A DNA stretch of 64,000 bases from Pseudomonas lini (GCF_030812475.1 NZ_JAUSSR010000002.1:1-64000); one strand, 5' to 3'. Shown: positions 26,937 through 35,783, counted from the first letter of the stretch. The notes: generated by a model from the letters alone, not told the origin. A program made the numbers and translations.

Positions 26937-29293
26937 ACATGCTGATGCGGCATGTGCTTCGTTCGGTTCTGGTCATTCGCTATCGCTTGCTGACTATCGC
27001 ACTGATCTGTGCCTCGACCTTCGGTGTGCTGGTAGGTGCCTACTCGGCGATTGACAGTCTGTTCGATACGGTAGAGGACATTCAGTCCCACGCATCGATG
27101 GCCGACCTGGAGGTCATCTTTGCGCCGGACGATCTGATCAACCTCCCGGCATTCGATGACATTACCGGCGTAACCGCGACCCATCACCGATTACTGATGC
27201 CCGGATTGGCACCGTTGGGTGGTATTCAGCCGGTCGCAGGATTGATGGTGAGTGCCGACGCAGCGGATTTCTCAGCGGTCAACAGGCTGAAGGTCTTGCA
27301 AGGTCGCCTGCCGAATGCATCGGATGTCAGAGGGATTGCCCTTGAGCGTAACTGTGCGAAATTCCATGCGAAAGGTGTGGGTGACCGTTTTGATTTTATT
27401 GCGGGCGCTGCCAGGTATCCGGTAGAGGTTATCGGCATCGTTGAAAGTCCGGAGTATCTGGTTGCGCCGCTGAACCCCAGTGTGTATGTGCCCAGCAACG
27501 GCTCTCTGTGTGTGTTGTTTGCTGACCAGGGGCTCATGCACCAGCAGTTAGGGTTTTCAGCCATCAACAGCTTATTGTTCAGCGTATCGCCGCAGGCGTC
27601 GATTAGTGAGGTCAAGCAGCGTATTACCGAGCGAGCGCAATCGCGTCTGGCCGTCGATTACGTGCTGCCGCGCCAGGAGCAGTTCAGCCAAAAGTTCCTC
27701 GAATTGGACCTCAATACCTTCAAGGTTTTCCTGCCGACGGTCGTTCTTGTTTTTGCGCTGTCATCTACCCTGGTGGTGTTTTTCCTCATGTACCAATGGG
27801 CCAAGGAAGAGCGCCCATTGATCGCGATGTTTCTCACGCTGGGCTACACGCGCCGACAGGTCGCCTGCGCTTACAGCCTGCCTGCGTTGATGTTGATTGC
27901 GCTCGCTCTGGTGCTGGGTTGCGGCCTGGCGCTGTTTGATATGTATGCATTTGGCTGGAACTATGCACGCGCCATCGGCATGCCCGAGCCACAATTGATG
28001 TTCAAGCCGCCTTATCTATGGCGAGCCGGTTTATTGCTGTGCTGCACCGTCGCACTGGGCATGTACTTGCCGATGCGCTCGATCGTTCGTATCACTCCGA
28101 TGGATGCCCTGCGCGACGTTGGCGCAGGTCAGGAGCAAGCGTTTGCGCTGCGTATGGTCGCATGCCTGCGTCATATCGGCGGTCCGTTCTGGTTTCGTTA
28201 TTCGCTGCGCAATTTGCTGCGCAGTTGGCGCATCAGCCTGGTCACGGTGCTGGCAATGGCGGCGAGTGTCGCAATCACAATTGCCTTCTATATTTCCCTG
28301 ACGTCCATGGAGCGAACCGCTATCAGCAACGTGGAGCGCGACAACTGGAGCCGGGTGGTCGATCTGGATGTGCCCTGGTGGGACGAAGACATCGGCCGCC
28401 TCGAAGGCCTTGCCTCGGGCAGTCGCTGGTCGACGTTCGTCAAGGGCGGTGCACAGGTAGTCGGCGAGGGGCATCTGGATAACGCCAGCCTTCTGGGCAT
28501 CGAGCCGGCAGACAGTGTGCGACACGTAAATCTGATGGAAGGCCGGATGTTGTTTGACGGCGATCTTGACGCCCTGGTTATTGAACGCCGCATCGCCATC
28601 GCCCATGACGTCCATCCGGGTGACCGATTGAATCTCAAAGTGCGAGGAAACATCTATCCGGCCAAGGTCGTCGGGGTGTTTTCCGGGGCGCTGCCGGGTG
28701 AAGTCATTACCACGCGACGCTTCGCCCAGCAAATGCTGTCACTTGATGAGCAATTTACCGGCGCGTACCTGGTGGATGCGGGGAACAGTGGCCTGGACGA
28801 TGCGAGGATCTATGAGTTGGCAGGCGTGGTACGGGTTACGTCCAAGCAGAACATAGTCGCCTCCATTCTGGAAATCAGTTCGCATATCTGGGTAATCATT
28901 CACATCTCTGCGCTGATGAGTATTGCTATTGCCCTGCTGTTTGCGGTGACCAGCATGAACTTTAGCATCGTGGGGCGCCGTGGCGAATATGGGGTTTTGA
29001 GAATCCTGGGTTTCAGCGATCGAAGTGTGTCGCTCATTATGCTTTGCGAAACCTTCAGCGTTGCGTTGCTTGCGGGCGTGGTGGCCATCCCGCTGGGCTA
29101 TGTTCTCGGCGCCGTCCTCAACCATCGCCTGACGGACGTCTGGTTCAAGATCAATACCGATCCCGCCTTCAGTGATTTCTGGAGAGTCATCCTGCCAGCC
29201 TTGGTGATTATTCCATTCGCAGCAATGCCTGCGATTCGTCACGTATTCCGCATTCCCGCGGTAGACACGCTCAAGCTCAGGAATTTTGGATGA
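26933..29293 (+). CDS. Large FtsX-domain ABC permease (LolCE/YbbP-like)
   Basis: Inner-membrane permease of 786 residues. An N-terminal helix (about 16-40) is followed by a periplasmic domain. Then come a first group of helices around 265-385 with the cytoplasmic FLTLGYTRRQV coupling segment, a second anchored periplasmic domain, and a C-terminal FtsX helix trio around 655-780 with GVLRILGFSDRSV. It looks like two LolC/LolE-type halves in one chain. With the LolD-like ATPase it should lift a lipid or lipidated product from the inner membrane and pass it to the LolA-like protein that overlaps it downstream. Confidence 0.85.
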   Translation: MNMLMRHVLRSVLVIRYRLLTIALICASTFGVLVGAYSAIDSLFDTVEDIQSHASMADLEVIFAPDDLINLPAFDDITGVTATHHRLLMPGLAPLGGIQPVAGLMVSADAADFSAVNRLKVLQGRLPNASDVRGIALERNCAKFHAKGVGDRFDFIAGAARYPVEVIGIVESPEYLVAPLNPSVYVPSNGSLCVLFADQGLMHQQLGFSAINSLLFSVSPQASISEVKQRITERAQSRLAVDYVLPRQEQFSQKFLELDLNTFKVFLPTVVLVFALSSTLVVFFLMYQWAKEERPLIAMFLTLGYTRRQVACAYSLPALMLIALALVLGCGLALFDMYAFGWNYARAIGMPEPQLMFKPPYLWRAGLLLCCTVALGMYLPMRSIVRITPMDALRDVGAGQEQAFALRMVACLRHIGGPFWFRYSLRNLLRSWRISLVTVLAMAASVAITIAFYISLTSMERTAISNVERDNWSRVVDLDVPWWDEDIGRLEGLASGSRWSTFVKGGAQVVGEGHLDNASLLGIEPADSVRHVNLMEGRMLFDGDLDALVIERRIAIAHDVHPGDRLNLKVRGNIYPAKVVGVFSGALPGEVITTRRFAQQMLSLDEQFTGAYLVDAGNSGLDDARIYELAGVVRVTSKQNIVASILEISSHIWVIIHISALMSIAIALLFAVTSMNFSIVGRRGEYGVLRILGFSDRSVSLIMLCETFSVALLAGVVAIPLGYVLGAVLNHRLTDVWFKINTDPAFSDFWRVILPALVIIPFAAMPAIRHVFRIPAVDTLKLRNFG

Positions 29294-30069
29294 ACAGCAA
29301 ACTGCTTACTGCCCTGCCTCTGTTGATGCTTTGTACCTGGCCAGCCTTCGCTGACGATGCGCTGGCGGTTATGCAGGATTCTGATCGACGTATGAAGGCA
29401 CAGGACGAAAAAGTCGACTATCGCATGGAGCTGTTTGACGGCGAGCGGTTGACCTTTACACGCCAACTGAGTCGCTTGGATAAGCGTATTGCCAACCGCA
29501 TGGGCACCTTAGTGCGGTTCACCGCACCCGCTGCCGTCAAGAATGTTGCGCTGTTAATCGAGGACAGCGGCAAAGCCGCAAACGATATCTGGTCTTATAC
29601 CCCTTCGACCAAAAGCCTGAGACGACTGGCTGGTTCTCAAAAGCAGAACTGGTTTATGGGTACGGACTTCACCTATGAAGACTTTGAGGACTACAAGCTG
29701 CTGAACTATACGTTCACCAGCCTCGCGGCCTCTCAGCCTTGCCTCAGTTGGCCAGCGTGCCGGCAGATTGAAGCGAAGGCGCGTAGCGAAGAGGCGGATA
29801 TTTCCGGCTATTCACGCAAGGTCTACTACCTGGAAGAGAAGAGCCGTTACCCGGTGCAGGTGGATTACTTTGATCGCCAGGGGGTGCTGGTCAAACAGCT
29901 TAAAACCGAAGGCCTGCAAGTGGTTGGCGGATTCAGCAGGCCTACGGCCCAGACAATGCACAATCTGGCGGCCAATAAGAGTACGCGGATGATTGTCGAG
30001 AAAGTGAACATCAATCCTGGCATCTCGGATGCTGAATTCACTCAACGTGCCCTGCGCACCGAACACTGA
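29290..30069 (+). CDS. Outer-membrane lipoprotein-sorting protein, LolA-like (COG2834)
   Basis: Periplasmic carrier of 259 residues with a signal peptide (hydrophobic core 6-20, cleavage near AFADD). The mature part has the COG2834 pattern: DKRIANRMGTLVRFTAPAA and DIWSYTPSTKSLRRLAGS, then NWFMGTDFTYEDFEDY. Such proteins have a LolA/LolB-like open barrel and often accompany lipid exporters rather than true lipoprotein sorting. It overlaps the permease gene by ATGA and probably carries the cluster's lipid across the periplasm. Confidence 0.85.
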   Translation: MNSKLLTALPLLMLCTWPAFADDALAVMQDSDRRMKAQDEKVDYRMELFDGERLTFTRQLSRLDKRIANRMGTLVRFTAPAAVKNVALLIEDSGKAANDIWSYTPSTKSLRRLAGSQKQNWFMGTDFTYEDFEDYKLLNYTFTSLAASQPCLSWPACRQIEAKARSEEADISGYSRKVYYLEEKSRYPVQVDYFDRQGVLVKQLKTEGLQVVGGFSRPTAQTMHNLAANKSTRMIVEKVNINPGISDAEFTQRALRTEH

Positions 30070-30084
30070 TCCCGAGAGTCCCAT

Positions 30085-30342
30085 ATGTCGACTGAATCGC
30101 TGCAAACCCTGGTGCTGGAGCTGCTCGCCAGCACCCTTGAACTGGATATAGCTGAGTTGGATGCGCAACTGAGCATCGAAGAGCTGGGTCTCGACTCGCT
30201 GGACGTACTGAAGCTCACCTACGCGATTGAAAAGCGATTTTCTGTCAATTTATCAGCCTACAGTCATACCGATATCAGTTCTGTGTCTCGCTTGGTGGAG
30301 ATACTCGCTGAACGCCTGGCCTCCAAGCGAGCGGTTTCATGA
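30085..30342 (+). CDS. Acyl carrier protein (second of two)
   Basis: Carrier protein of 85 residues with the phosphopantetheine serine Ser38 in EELGLDSLDVLKL and a canonical helix II. It overlaps the ketosynthase start by ATGA, which suggests this carrier holds the extender or the condensing product. It is closer to classic AcpP-like sequence than the first carrier protein. Confidence 0.9.
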   Translation: MSTESLQTLVLELLASTLELDIAELDAQLSIEELGLDSLDVLKLTYAIEKRFSVNLSAYSHTDISSVSRLVEILAERLASKRAVS

Positions 30343-31556
30343 ACACTGTTGTAATCACCGGGGCGGGGTGTGTGTCACCGTTTGGTGTGGGTCGAGAGCG
30401 TCTTTGGGAGGGGTTGGCTAAAGGACAATGTGCCATCGCACCGGTGCCTCGTTTGATCGACGTTGTCGGCGGGACATGTAACGCGGGGGCGTTGCCGGAG
30501 GATGCACTTGATGGCGTGTTCACGGCCAATGAGTTGTTACTGTTAGACCGCGCGAGTCAGTTTGCACTGCTGTCGGCAGCAGAGGCGCTGGATATGGCCG
30601 GTGTAAACCTGGCATCGGTTGACCCCTACAGGTGCGCGGTCTACATGGGGACCGCCGCGGGTGGCAGCGAGTCGCTGCACAGCGCCTATCTGGACCTCTA
30701 TCAGGTCGGCAGCGCCACGCTCGCACCGTGGACGGTGCCACGTGTCATGGCGAATGCCGCAGCCAGTCACATAAGCTTGAAATACGGTTTCAAGGGCCCG
30801 GCGCTCACCGTCAGCACAGCGTGCGCCTCTTCCACTCAGGCGATTGGCGAGGCTTATCGGCTCTTGCGATTCGGTGACGCAGACCTGGTGATGGCGGGCG
30901 GTACTGACGCGTGTCTTAACGCACTGGTCTGGAAGGCGTGGGAGGCGTTGCGAGCCATGGCGCCCGATACCTGCCGGCCATTTTCCACTGGCCGTCGCGG
31001 CATGGTGCTGGGCGAGGGGGGCGGTGTATTGGTCATGGAGACCCTGGCGCATGCCCAAGCTCGCGGCGCACCGATACTGGCTCGCGTATTGGGGTATGGG
31101 GTCAACAGTGACGCGGGCGACTTGCTCAAGCCGTCCGTGGAAGGCCCTGCCCAGGCCATGCGCCAGGCCATTGCCGACAGCCGCTTGCCCGTCGAGGCAT
31201 TCAGTTACATCAACGCCCATGGCACCGGCACTTTGCTCAATGACCGGTGTGAAACGGCCGCTATCAAACAAGTATTCGGCGCTCATGCTCCTTCGCTTGG
31301 CGTGTCATCCGTCAAGTCGTCGATAGGTCACTTGATGGGCGCTGCGGGAGTGGTCGAGTTGATCGCTGGTCTTATGAGCTCGATACACAAGCAGATTCCC
31401 GGAACCCTCAACTACCTGGGGCAAGACGCCGAGTGCGACTTGGACTACGTGACTGAAGGTCCGCGAGAGGCAGATGTGAAAGCGTGGCTGAAAAACTCCT
31501 TCGCGTTTGGTGGCCTTAATGTTTCCTTGGCCCTGTCTGCGCAGGGCGCTCAATGA
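30339..31556 (+). CDS. Beta-ketoacyl-ACP synthase (FabF-like)
   Basis: Condensing enzyme of 405 residues, normal for KAS II. The catalytic Cys162 lies in VSTACASSTQ, His294 in NAHGTGT and His331 in GHLMGAAG, so the Cys-His-His triad is complete. It should extend a carrier-bound acyl chain with malonyl-ACP. No dedicated dehydratase or enoyl reductase sits in the cluster, so either host FabG/FabZ/FabI finish the cycle or the beta-keto group is kept or reduced by the SDR that follows. Start and stop both overlap neighbours. Confidence 0.92.
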   Translation: MNTVVITGAGCVSPFGVGRERLWEGLAKGQCAIAPVPRLIDVVGGTCNAGALPEDALDGVFTANELLLLDRASQFALLSAAEALDMAGVNLASVDPYRCAVYMGTAAGGSESLHSAYLDLYQVGSATLAPWTVPRVMANAAASHISLKYGFKGPALTVSTACASSTQAIGEAYRLLRFGDADLVMAGGTDACLNALVWKAWEALRAMAPDTCRPFSTGRRGMVLGEGGGVLVMETLAHAQARGAPILARVLGYGVNSDAGDLLKPSVEGPAQAMRQAIADSRLPVEAFSYINAHGTGTLLNDRCETAAIKQVFGAHAPSLGVSSVKSSIGHLMGAAGVVELIAGLMSSIHKQIPGTLNYLGQDAECDLDYVTEGPREADVKAWLKNSFAFGGLNVSLALSAQGAQ

Positions 31557-32524
31557 TTCTGGTCACCGGCGCCAGTGGATGCCTGGGCAGCCATATTGTG
31601 CGGGGGCTGCTGGAGCAGAGTGAGACCGTGGCGGTGCTGGTCTTGCCAAACGATCCCGCCTCAACGCTGCAGAGCCTGCGAGAACGTTTGGTCTGGCGCG
31701 AAGGCGATTTGCTTGATTCCGCAAGCCTGGTGCATGCGCTTGAAGGCGTCACACAGATCTACCATGCCGCCGGTTTGGCGCTGCCTTATGAATCCGAGCG
31801 CAAACGTATGTTTGCGGTCAACGTCCAGGGTACGGTGAATTTGCTGTGTGCCGCTCGTGACGCCGGGGTCGAGCGTATCTTGCACGTATCGTCCATCGCT
31901 GCCGTTGGCTATCCGACTCAGGAAGCGGACGAGTCGATGATCTATAACGGCGATGCATTTCGCCTGGCTTATATGCACAGCAAGCGTGATGCAGAAGACC
32001 AGGTTCGTCGTTTCTGTGAGTCAGGCATGAATATTGTTATTGCGTGTCCCTCTGCGGTCATTGCCTCCAACTGTGATGTGCTGCATGGATGGGGCAAGGT
32101 CATGCTTGATCTGCAGAATCGACGCCTGCCGTTTATCCCGCCAGGGGGCATTGCGGTCATCGGCGCGCAAGATCTGGTGAGGGGGCTGCTGGCCGTCATG
32201 GCCAGAGGCAAGAGCGGGGAGCGGTACATCCTCAATGCCCATAATGTCAGCTATCTCGAATTATTCACCTGCATGGCTGCTGCCCTGGCTGTCGACTCTC
32301 CGCGTTGGCAGCCTCGCACATTGGGGTGGATCGTCGCCCTGTTGCGGCCGTTGGATGTATTGCTCGCAAAGATACCCGTTCGGCTCTCGGCCGATGTCGT
32401 TGCGTTGTTGGGCAGGCAGGTTCATTACCGAAGTGACAAAGCTCGCGAGCACGTAGGCTTCGCGCCTGCACAATCACTGGAGCATATGGTCCATGAGGCC
32501 GCAAGCTGGTTGACGAGTCGATAG
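31553..32524 (+). CDS. Extended SDR, NAD-dependent epimerase/3-beta-HSD type
   Basis: Predicted NAD(P)-dependent oxidoreductase of 323 residues. The nucleotide loop TGASGCLGSHIV is at 4-15 and the catalytic YxxxK is in YMHSKRD near 141-145. This group includes epimerases, dihydroflavonol reductases, steroid dehydrogenases and CerR, the reductase of bacterial ceramide synthesis. In this operon it most likely reduces a beta-keto acyl or keto-amide intermediate made after the ketosynthase. Overlaps the ketosynthase gene by ATGA. Confidence 0.85.
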   Translation: MILVTGASGCLGSHIVRGLLEQSETVAVLVLPNDPASTLQSLRERLVWREGDLLDSASLVHALEGVTQIYHAAGLALPYESERKRMFAVNVQGTVNLLCAARDAGVERILHVSSIAAVGYPTQEADESMIYNGDAFRLAYMHSKRDAEDQVRRFCESGMNIVIACPSAVIASNCDVLHGWGKVMLDLQNRRLPFIPPGGIAVIGAQDLVRGLLAVMARGKSGERYILNAHNVSYLELFTCMAAALAVDSPRWQPRTLGWIVALLRPLDVLLAKIPVRLSADVVALLGRQVHYRSDKAREHVGFAPAQSLEHMVHEAASWLTSR

Positions 32525-32535
32525 GAGATTGGTCG

Positions 32536-34065
32536 TTGAATGCATGGATGATGTTTGATCCTCAAGCACGGGAGGACACACCTGCTGTGACTGAGTTGAA
32601 TGCGTGGTTGCAGGACTGGGCGAAACGCCTGGACTTTCGCCTCATGGATGAGCGCCGTTGCCTGCCGCCGCACTTGGTGCTGGCAGTCGGGAACCGAGGC
32701 TTGCTGGGAATGCAAGTGCCCGAGGCCTATGGCGGGCGGTTGTGCTTGTCTAACTTTGAATTGTTGAGAGTACAGCGTCAGTTGGGCGCGATTGACCTGA
32801 CCTTGGCTTTTTTTGTCGGTCTCAACAATGGGTTGGGCATACGTCCTATTCAACGCTTCGCAGCGCCAGCCATCAAAGAGCGGTACCTGCCGCAACTGGC
32901 GAGCGGCCGGATGCTCGCGGCGTTTGCGTTGACTGAGCGGGCCGCGGGCTCCAACCCGTTGGGTATGGCGGCCTGCGCGCAACGTGAAGGCGATTTGTTC
33001 AGGCTTGATGGGACTAAGTCCTGGTCAGGTTCGGCTGCATGGGCGGGAGTCATTTCGGTATTCGCCCGTCATATTGATGATCAAGGGCGCGACCTGGGCT
33101 ATTTGGGCCTTTGCGTAGATGCAGAGCAACAAGGCATGCACCAGGGCAGCGAAGCGATGACGCTTGGCCTCAAAGGCATGGTGCAGAACCAACTGCATTT
33201 TGACGCTGCCCTGGTCAGCCAGGACCGAGTTCTCGGGAGTGCCTTTGCGGGCCTGGCTGTGGCCAGCGACACGATGGGTTTCGGGCGGCTGGGAATTGCT
33301 GCTACCTGTGTCGGCGGGTTATGGCGGTGTGTTCAATTGATGATCCGCTATAGCACCCGACGTAGCCTGGGCGGTCACCATCTTTGGGATCATGAGCATA
33401 CCCAACGTGTGGTTGACGACGCGCTCTGTGCGGCGACTGCAATCGGCGGTTGGGTCGACCACCTGGCGCTACGACTGGATCAGGGCTTACCTGACGCTCC
33501 CCCCGAGGTCCTGGCAGCGACGAAATGGTTGGCCAGCGAGGTGCTTGGGGAGGTCAGCGATAGCGCGCTGCAGATGCTGGGGGCCCGCGGCTATTGCGAT
33601 AACAATCCCATTGGACAACTCTGGCGCGATGCACGTATCACGCGTTTATTCGAAGGGCCTTCGGAAACGCTGGCGGCCTTCATCGGCCAGAGGGTGCTGG
33701 AACAACCCGGCACTGTCATCGCCTACCTTGACCAGACAGTCCACGGCGAAATCATTCGAGCGCGTATTCTGGAGTGGACCGCCGAAGAGGTGTCCGTCCC
33801 CCGTTTATCGGCGGGTACGCTCAGGTTGGGGGAGTGTGTTGCCTGGTTGATGCTCTCGTCGCAGCCGCTGGATGAATTCTGTCGTCGTTGGGTGGACTAT
33901 CGGTTGGAGAGAGCGTTGCACGCGTGGGAAAGAACCCGTTTACCTGTCAGGAAAATGAATTATTCAAGCGACTGGGCAACGATTGACACAGGTATTCATG
34001 ATTGCGCCCAGCCCGGTGAAGAACGCAAGATCGACCCTTTGCTTGCCTCACAGGTGAGCGCATGA
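32536..34065 (+). CDS. Acyl-CoA dehydrogenase-like flavoenzyme
   Basis: FAD enzyme of 509 residues, longer than the usual 380-400. It starts with TTG at 32536, with AGGAG eight bases before. The N-terminal helical domain, the beta-barrel motif FALTERAAGSNPLG with SWSGSAAWAG (about 132-175), and the C-terminal four-helix domain with DARITRLFEGPSETL are present. Glu373 in FEGPSE is the expected catalytic base. The extra C-terminal 110 residues are atypical. In tambjamine synthesis a dehydrogenase of this family (TamT) puts a double bond in the acyl chain, and a similar role on a carrier-bound chain is likely here. Confidence 0.85.
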   Translation: MNAWMMFDPQAREDTPAVTELNAWLQDWAKRLDFRLMDERRCLPPHLVLAVGNRGLLGMQVPEAYGGRLCLSNFELLRVQRQLGAIDLTLAFFVGLNNGLGIRPIQRFAAPAIKERYLPQLASGRMLAAFALTERAAGSNPLGMAACAQREGDLFRLDGTKSWSGSAAWAGVISVFARHIDDQGRDLGYLGLCVDAEQQGMHQGSEAMTLGLKGMVQNQLHFDAALVSQDRVLGSAFAGLAVASDTMGFGRLGIAATCVGGLWRCVQLMIRYSTRRSLGGHHLWDHEHTQRVVDDALCAATAIGGWVDHLALRLDQGLPDAPPEVLAATKWLASEVLGEVSDSALQMLGARGYCDNNPIGQLWRDARITRLFEGPSETLAAFIGQRVLEQPGTVIAYLDQTVHGEIIRARILEWTAEEVSVPRLSAGTLRLGECVAWLMLSSQPLDEFCRRWVDYRLERALHAWERTRLPVRKMNYSSDWATIDTGIHDCAQPGEERKIDPLLASQVSA

Positions 34066-35297
34066 ATGTGCCTGCAGTGAAGGCTGGCCTGGCATTGGCG
34101 ATACTGAGTAATGTCTGTTACGGCGACGCTCTCGACGCACTCGATTTCAACGGTCGACTGGAAACACGACAAGCGTTGACCCGTGAAGGCGAGTGGGGAC
34201 TCAACGAGTATTCTGCATTGTTGGGTGGTGGCTGGCAGGATGCATCGGGCTGGCGCTACAAGTTGGAAGTCAGGGCGGTGCAGGAAAATAAACTCGACGG
34301 CGACTATCGGGAAGTTGAGCCCCGTGAATTCTTCGCTGAGTACCAAGGCGAGCGGTGTACCTCAACGCTGGGGATACAACAAGTTGTCTGGGGCAGCGCT
34401 GACCGGCTCAGGGTCCTGGACGTGATCCATCCGTTTGATCGTCGCGAAGGCTATTTCGGCGACTACGTCCAGCAACGCCGCCCATTGGCCATGCTGAACA
34501 GTGAATGCTCGGTATTTCAGGATCAATCCTTACAGATGCTGTTAATCCCACAGACACGTAAGGACCTTCTTCCCGATAGCGGTGCCCGTTTTGCTGAAAC
34601 CAGCGTCAGCGATTATTTGGGAAATATCCCTCAGTCCGAGGCGGATGGCCCGGATTGGCGTAAACCTGCCGACTGGACACCCGCTTTGCGTTGGAGCGGC
34701 AATGTCCAAGGAGTGGACTACTCCCTGAATGCCTGGCATGGCTGGCAGACTGAAGAAACTTACTCCCCCAGGCTCACACAGGCTGGTTTGAGCTATCGAG
34801 AAGCACTGAAGCGTCGCACACTGTTTGGCGGCTCATTCGCGATGCCGATAGGTCCGGTGGTATTCAAAGGTGAAGCGGCCTTCGTACCTGATGCCTATCG
34901 CTACTCCCAGGCACAAACGGGCATCGTTGAACTTGAGAAGATCCGTCAAAAGCAATTGCTGCTGGGCGTGGATTACTTGAGCGGGGACTGGTTCTTCGGC
35001 ATGCAGTATTACAATGTCTGGAAGGACGCCGTGGCGCGCGCTGTCGATCAAGATCGCACGCAAATGATCAGTTTGGCGGTGCGCCGCGAGCTTTGGCAGG
35101 GCCGGCTTTACCTCACCGCTTACGTTGCGCAGGACCTGCGTCTGGATGCGCAATATGCTTCGCTGGAAATGAGGTACGACGTTGATGCTCACTGGCAATT
35201 ACGTACGGGTGTAGACGTATTCGAGGGAAGTCAGCGCAGCTTCGGTTATTTTGACGAGCAAAGCCGGTGGGTCAATGCTGTGCGTTATTCCTTTTAG
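34062..35297 (+). CDS. DUF1302-like outer-membrane protein
   Basis: Predicted outer-membrane beta-barrel of 411 residues with an N-terminal signal peptide ending near VCYGDA. The segment QQVVWGSADRLRVLDVIHPFD followed by DYVQQRRPLAMLNSE is a DUF1302 signature, and the C-terminus ends in YSF, a barrel-type terminal phenylalanine. Alternating hydrophobic strands fill the rest. DUF1302 proteins are often encoded next to lipid exporters and LolA-like proteins. Here it would be the outer-membrane end of the export route. It overlaps the dehydrogenase gene by ATGA and ends the operon. Confidence 0.75.
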   Translation: MNVPAVKAGLALAILSNVCYGDALDALDFNGRLETRQALTREGEWGLNEYSALLGGGWQDASGWRYKLEVRAVQENKLDGDYREVEPREFFAEYQGERCTSTLGIQQVVWGSADRLRVLDVIHPFDRREGYFGDYVQQRRPLAMLNSECSVFQDQSLQMLLIPQTRKDLLPDSGARFAETSVSDYLGNIPQSEADGPDWRKPADWTPALRWSGNVQGVDYSLNAWHGWQTEETYSPRLTQAGLSYREALKRRTLFGGSFAMPIGPVVFKGEAAFVPDAYRYSQAQTGIVELEKIRQKQLLLGVDYLSGDWFFGMQYYNVWKDAVARAVDQDRTQMISLAVRRELWQGRLYLTAYVAQDLRLDAQYASLEMRYDVDAHWQLRTGVDVFEGSQRSFGYFDEQSRWVNAVRYSF

Positions 35298-35417
35298 CGC
35301 GGGCATGTACTTCGTTGATTGCAATCCTGTAGCCGATGGCCAAGCCCGCGGAGCTCATCGAAATGGGCTCCGCAGAGGCTCATGGATGTCAACCCGATCC
35401 CCAGGTGCCCCTGAATA

Positions 35418-35630
35418 CTAAGCGGGACGCGGTGCTTCAACAGGCGGGGTACCGTCGTGAAACATCGTCTTCAGTTGAGCACGCAGTTGCGGTGAGTCGG
35501 TGTGCTTGTGAACACTGACTGCATGCTGTGCGGCGGCCTCGAGCAGTTCGCTTTCAGAGTCTGCGGACAGTGCGACTGAGCATTGGGAATCGCTCGGAAA
35601 CTCGCGGCAGTCGATGTATTTACGCGCCAT
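35418..35630 (-). CDS. DUF1059 domain protein
   Basis: Small 70-residue protein beginning MARKYIDCREFPSDSQCSVAL, the DUF1059 pattern with two conserved cysteines. GGAGG stands before the ATG, a strong ribosome site, so this short gene is real. Its function is unknown; relatives are widespread as single small genes in bacteria. It is convergent with the end of the lipid-amine operon. Confidence 0.85.
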   Translation of the reverse strand: MARKYIDCREFPSDSQCSVALSADSESELLEAAAQHAVSVHKHTDSPQLRAQLKTMFHDGTPPVEAPRPA

Positions 35631-35783
35631 GATATGTTCCTCCCTACGACGAAGGCAGGCCGTGGCCTGCGTGAACGATCGCTCGAAGCGTCACCCCATG
35701 CATCAAACACAATTGCGTGTCACATCGAGTGTCCCGACTCTTGAAGTATAGGCCCGCCCGATGTCAGGGTAGTGGTGCCGGTC

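Noticed and set aside
17953..35297. Aryl polyene or polyyne biosynthesis cluster
   Set aside because: Aryl polyene marks (dehydratases, ammonia lyase, several ketosynthases, glycosyltransferase) and polyyne marks (several desaturases, rubredoxin, thioesterase) are missing, while the amine-forming fusion is present.
17953..35297. Tambjamine or prodiginine cluster proper
   Set aside because: No pyrrole or MBC synthesis genes (proline adenylation, peptidyl carrier with flavin oxidase, MAP-condensing enzyme) are present; only the fatty amine part is comparable.
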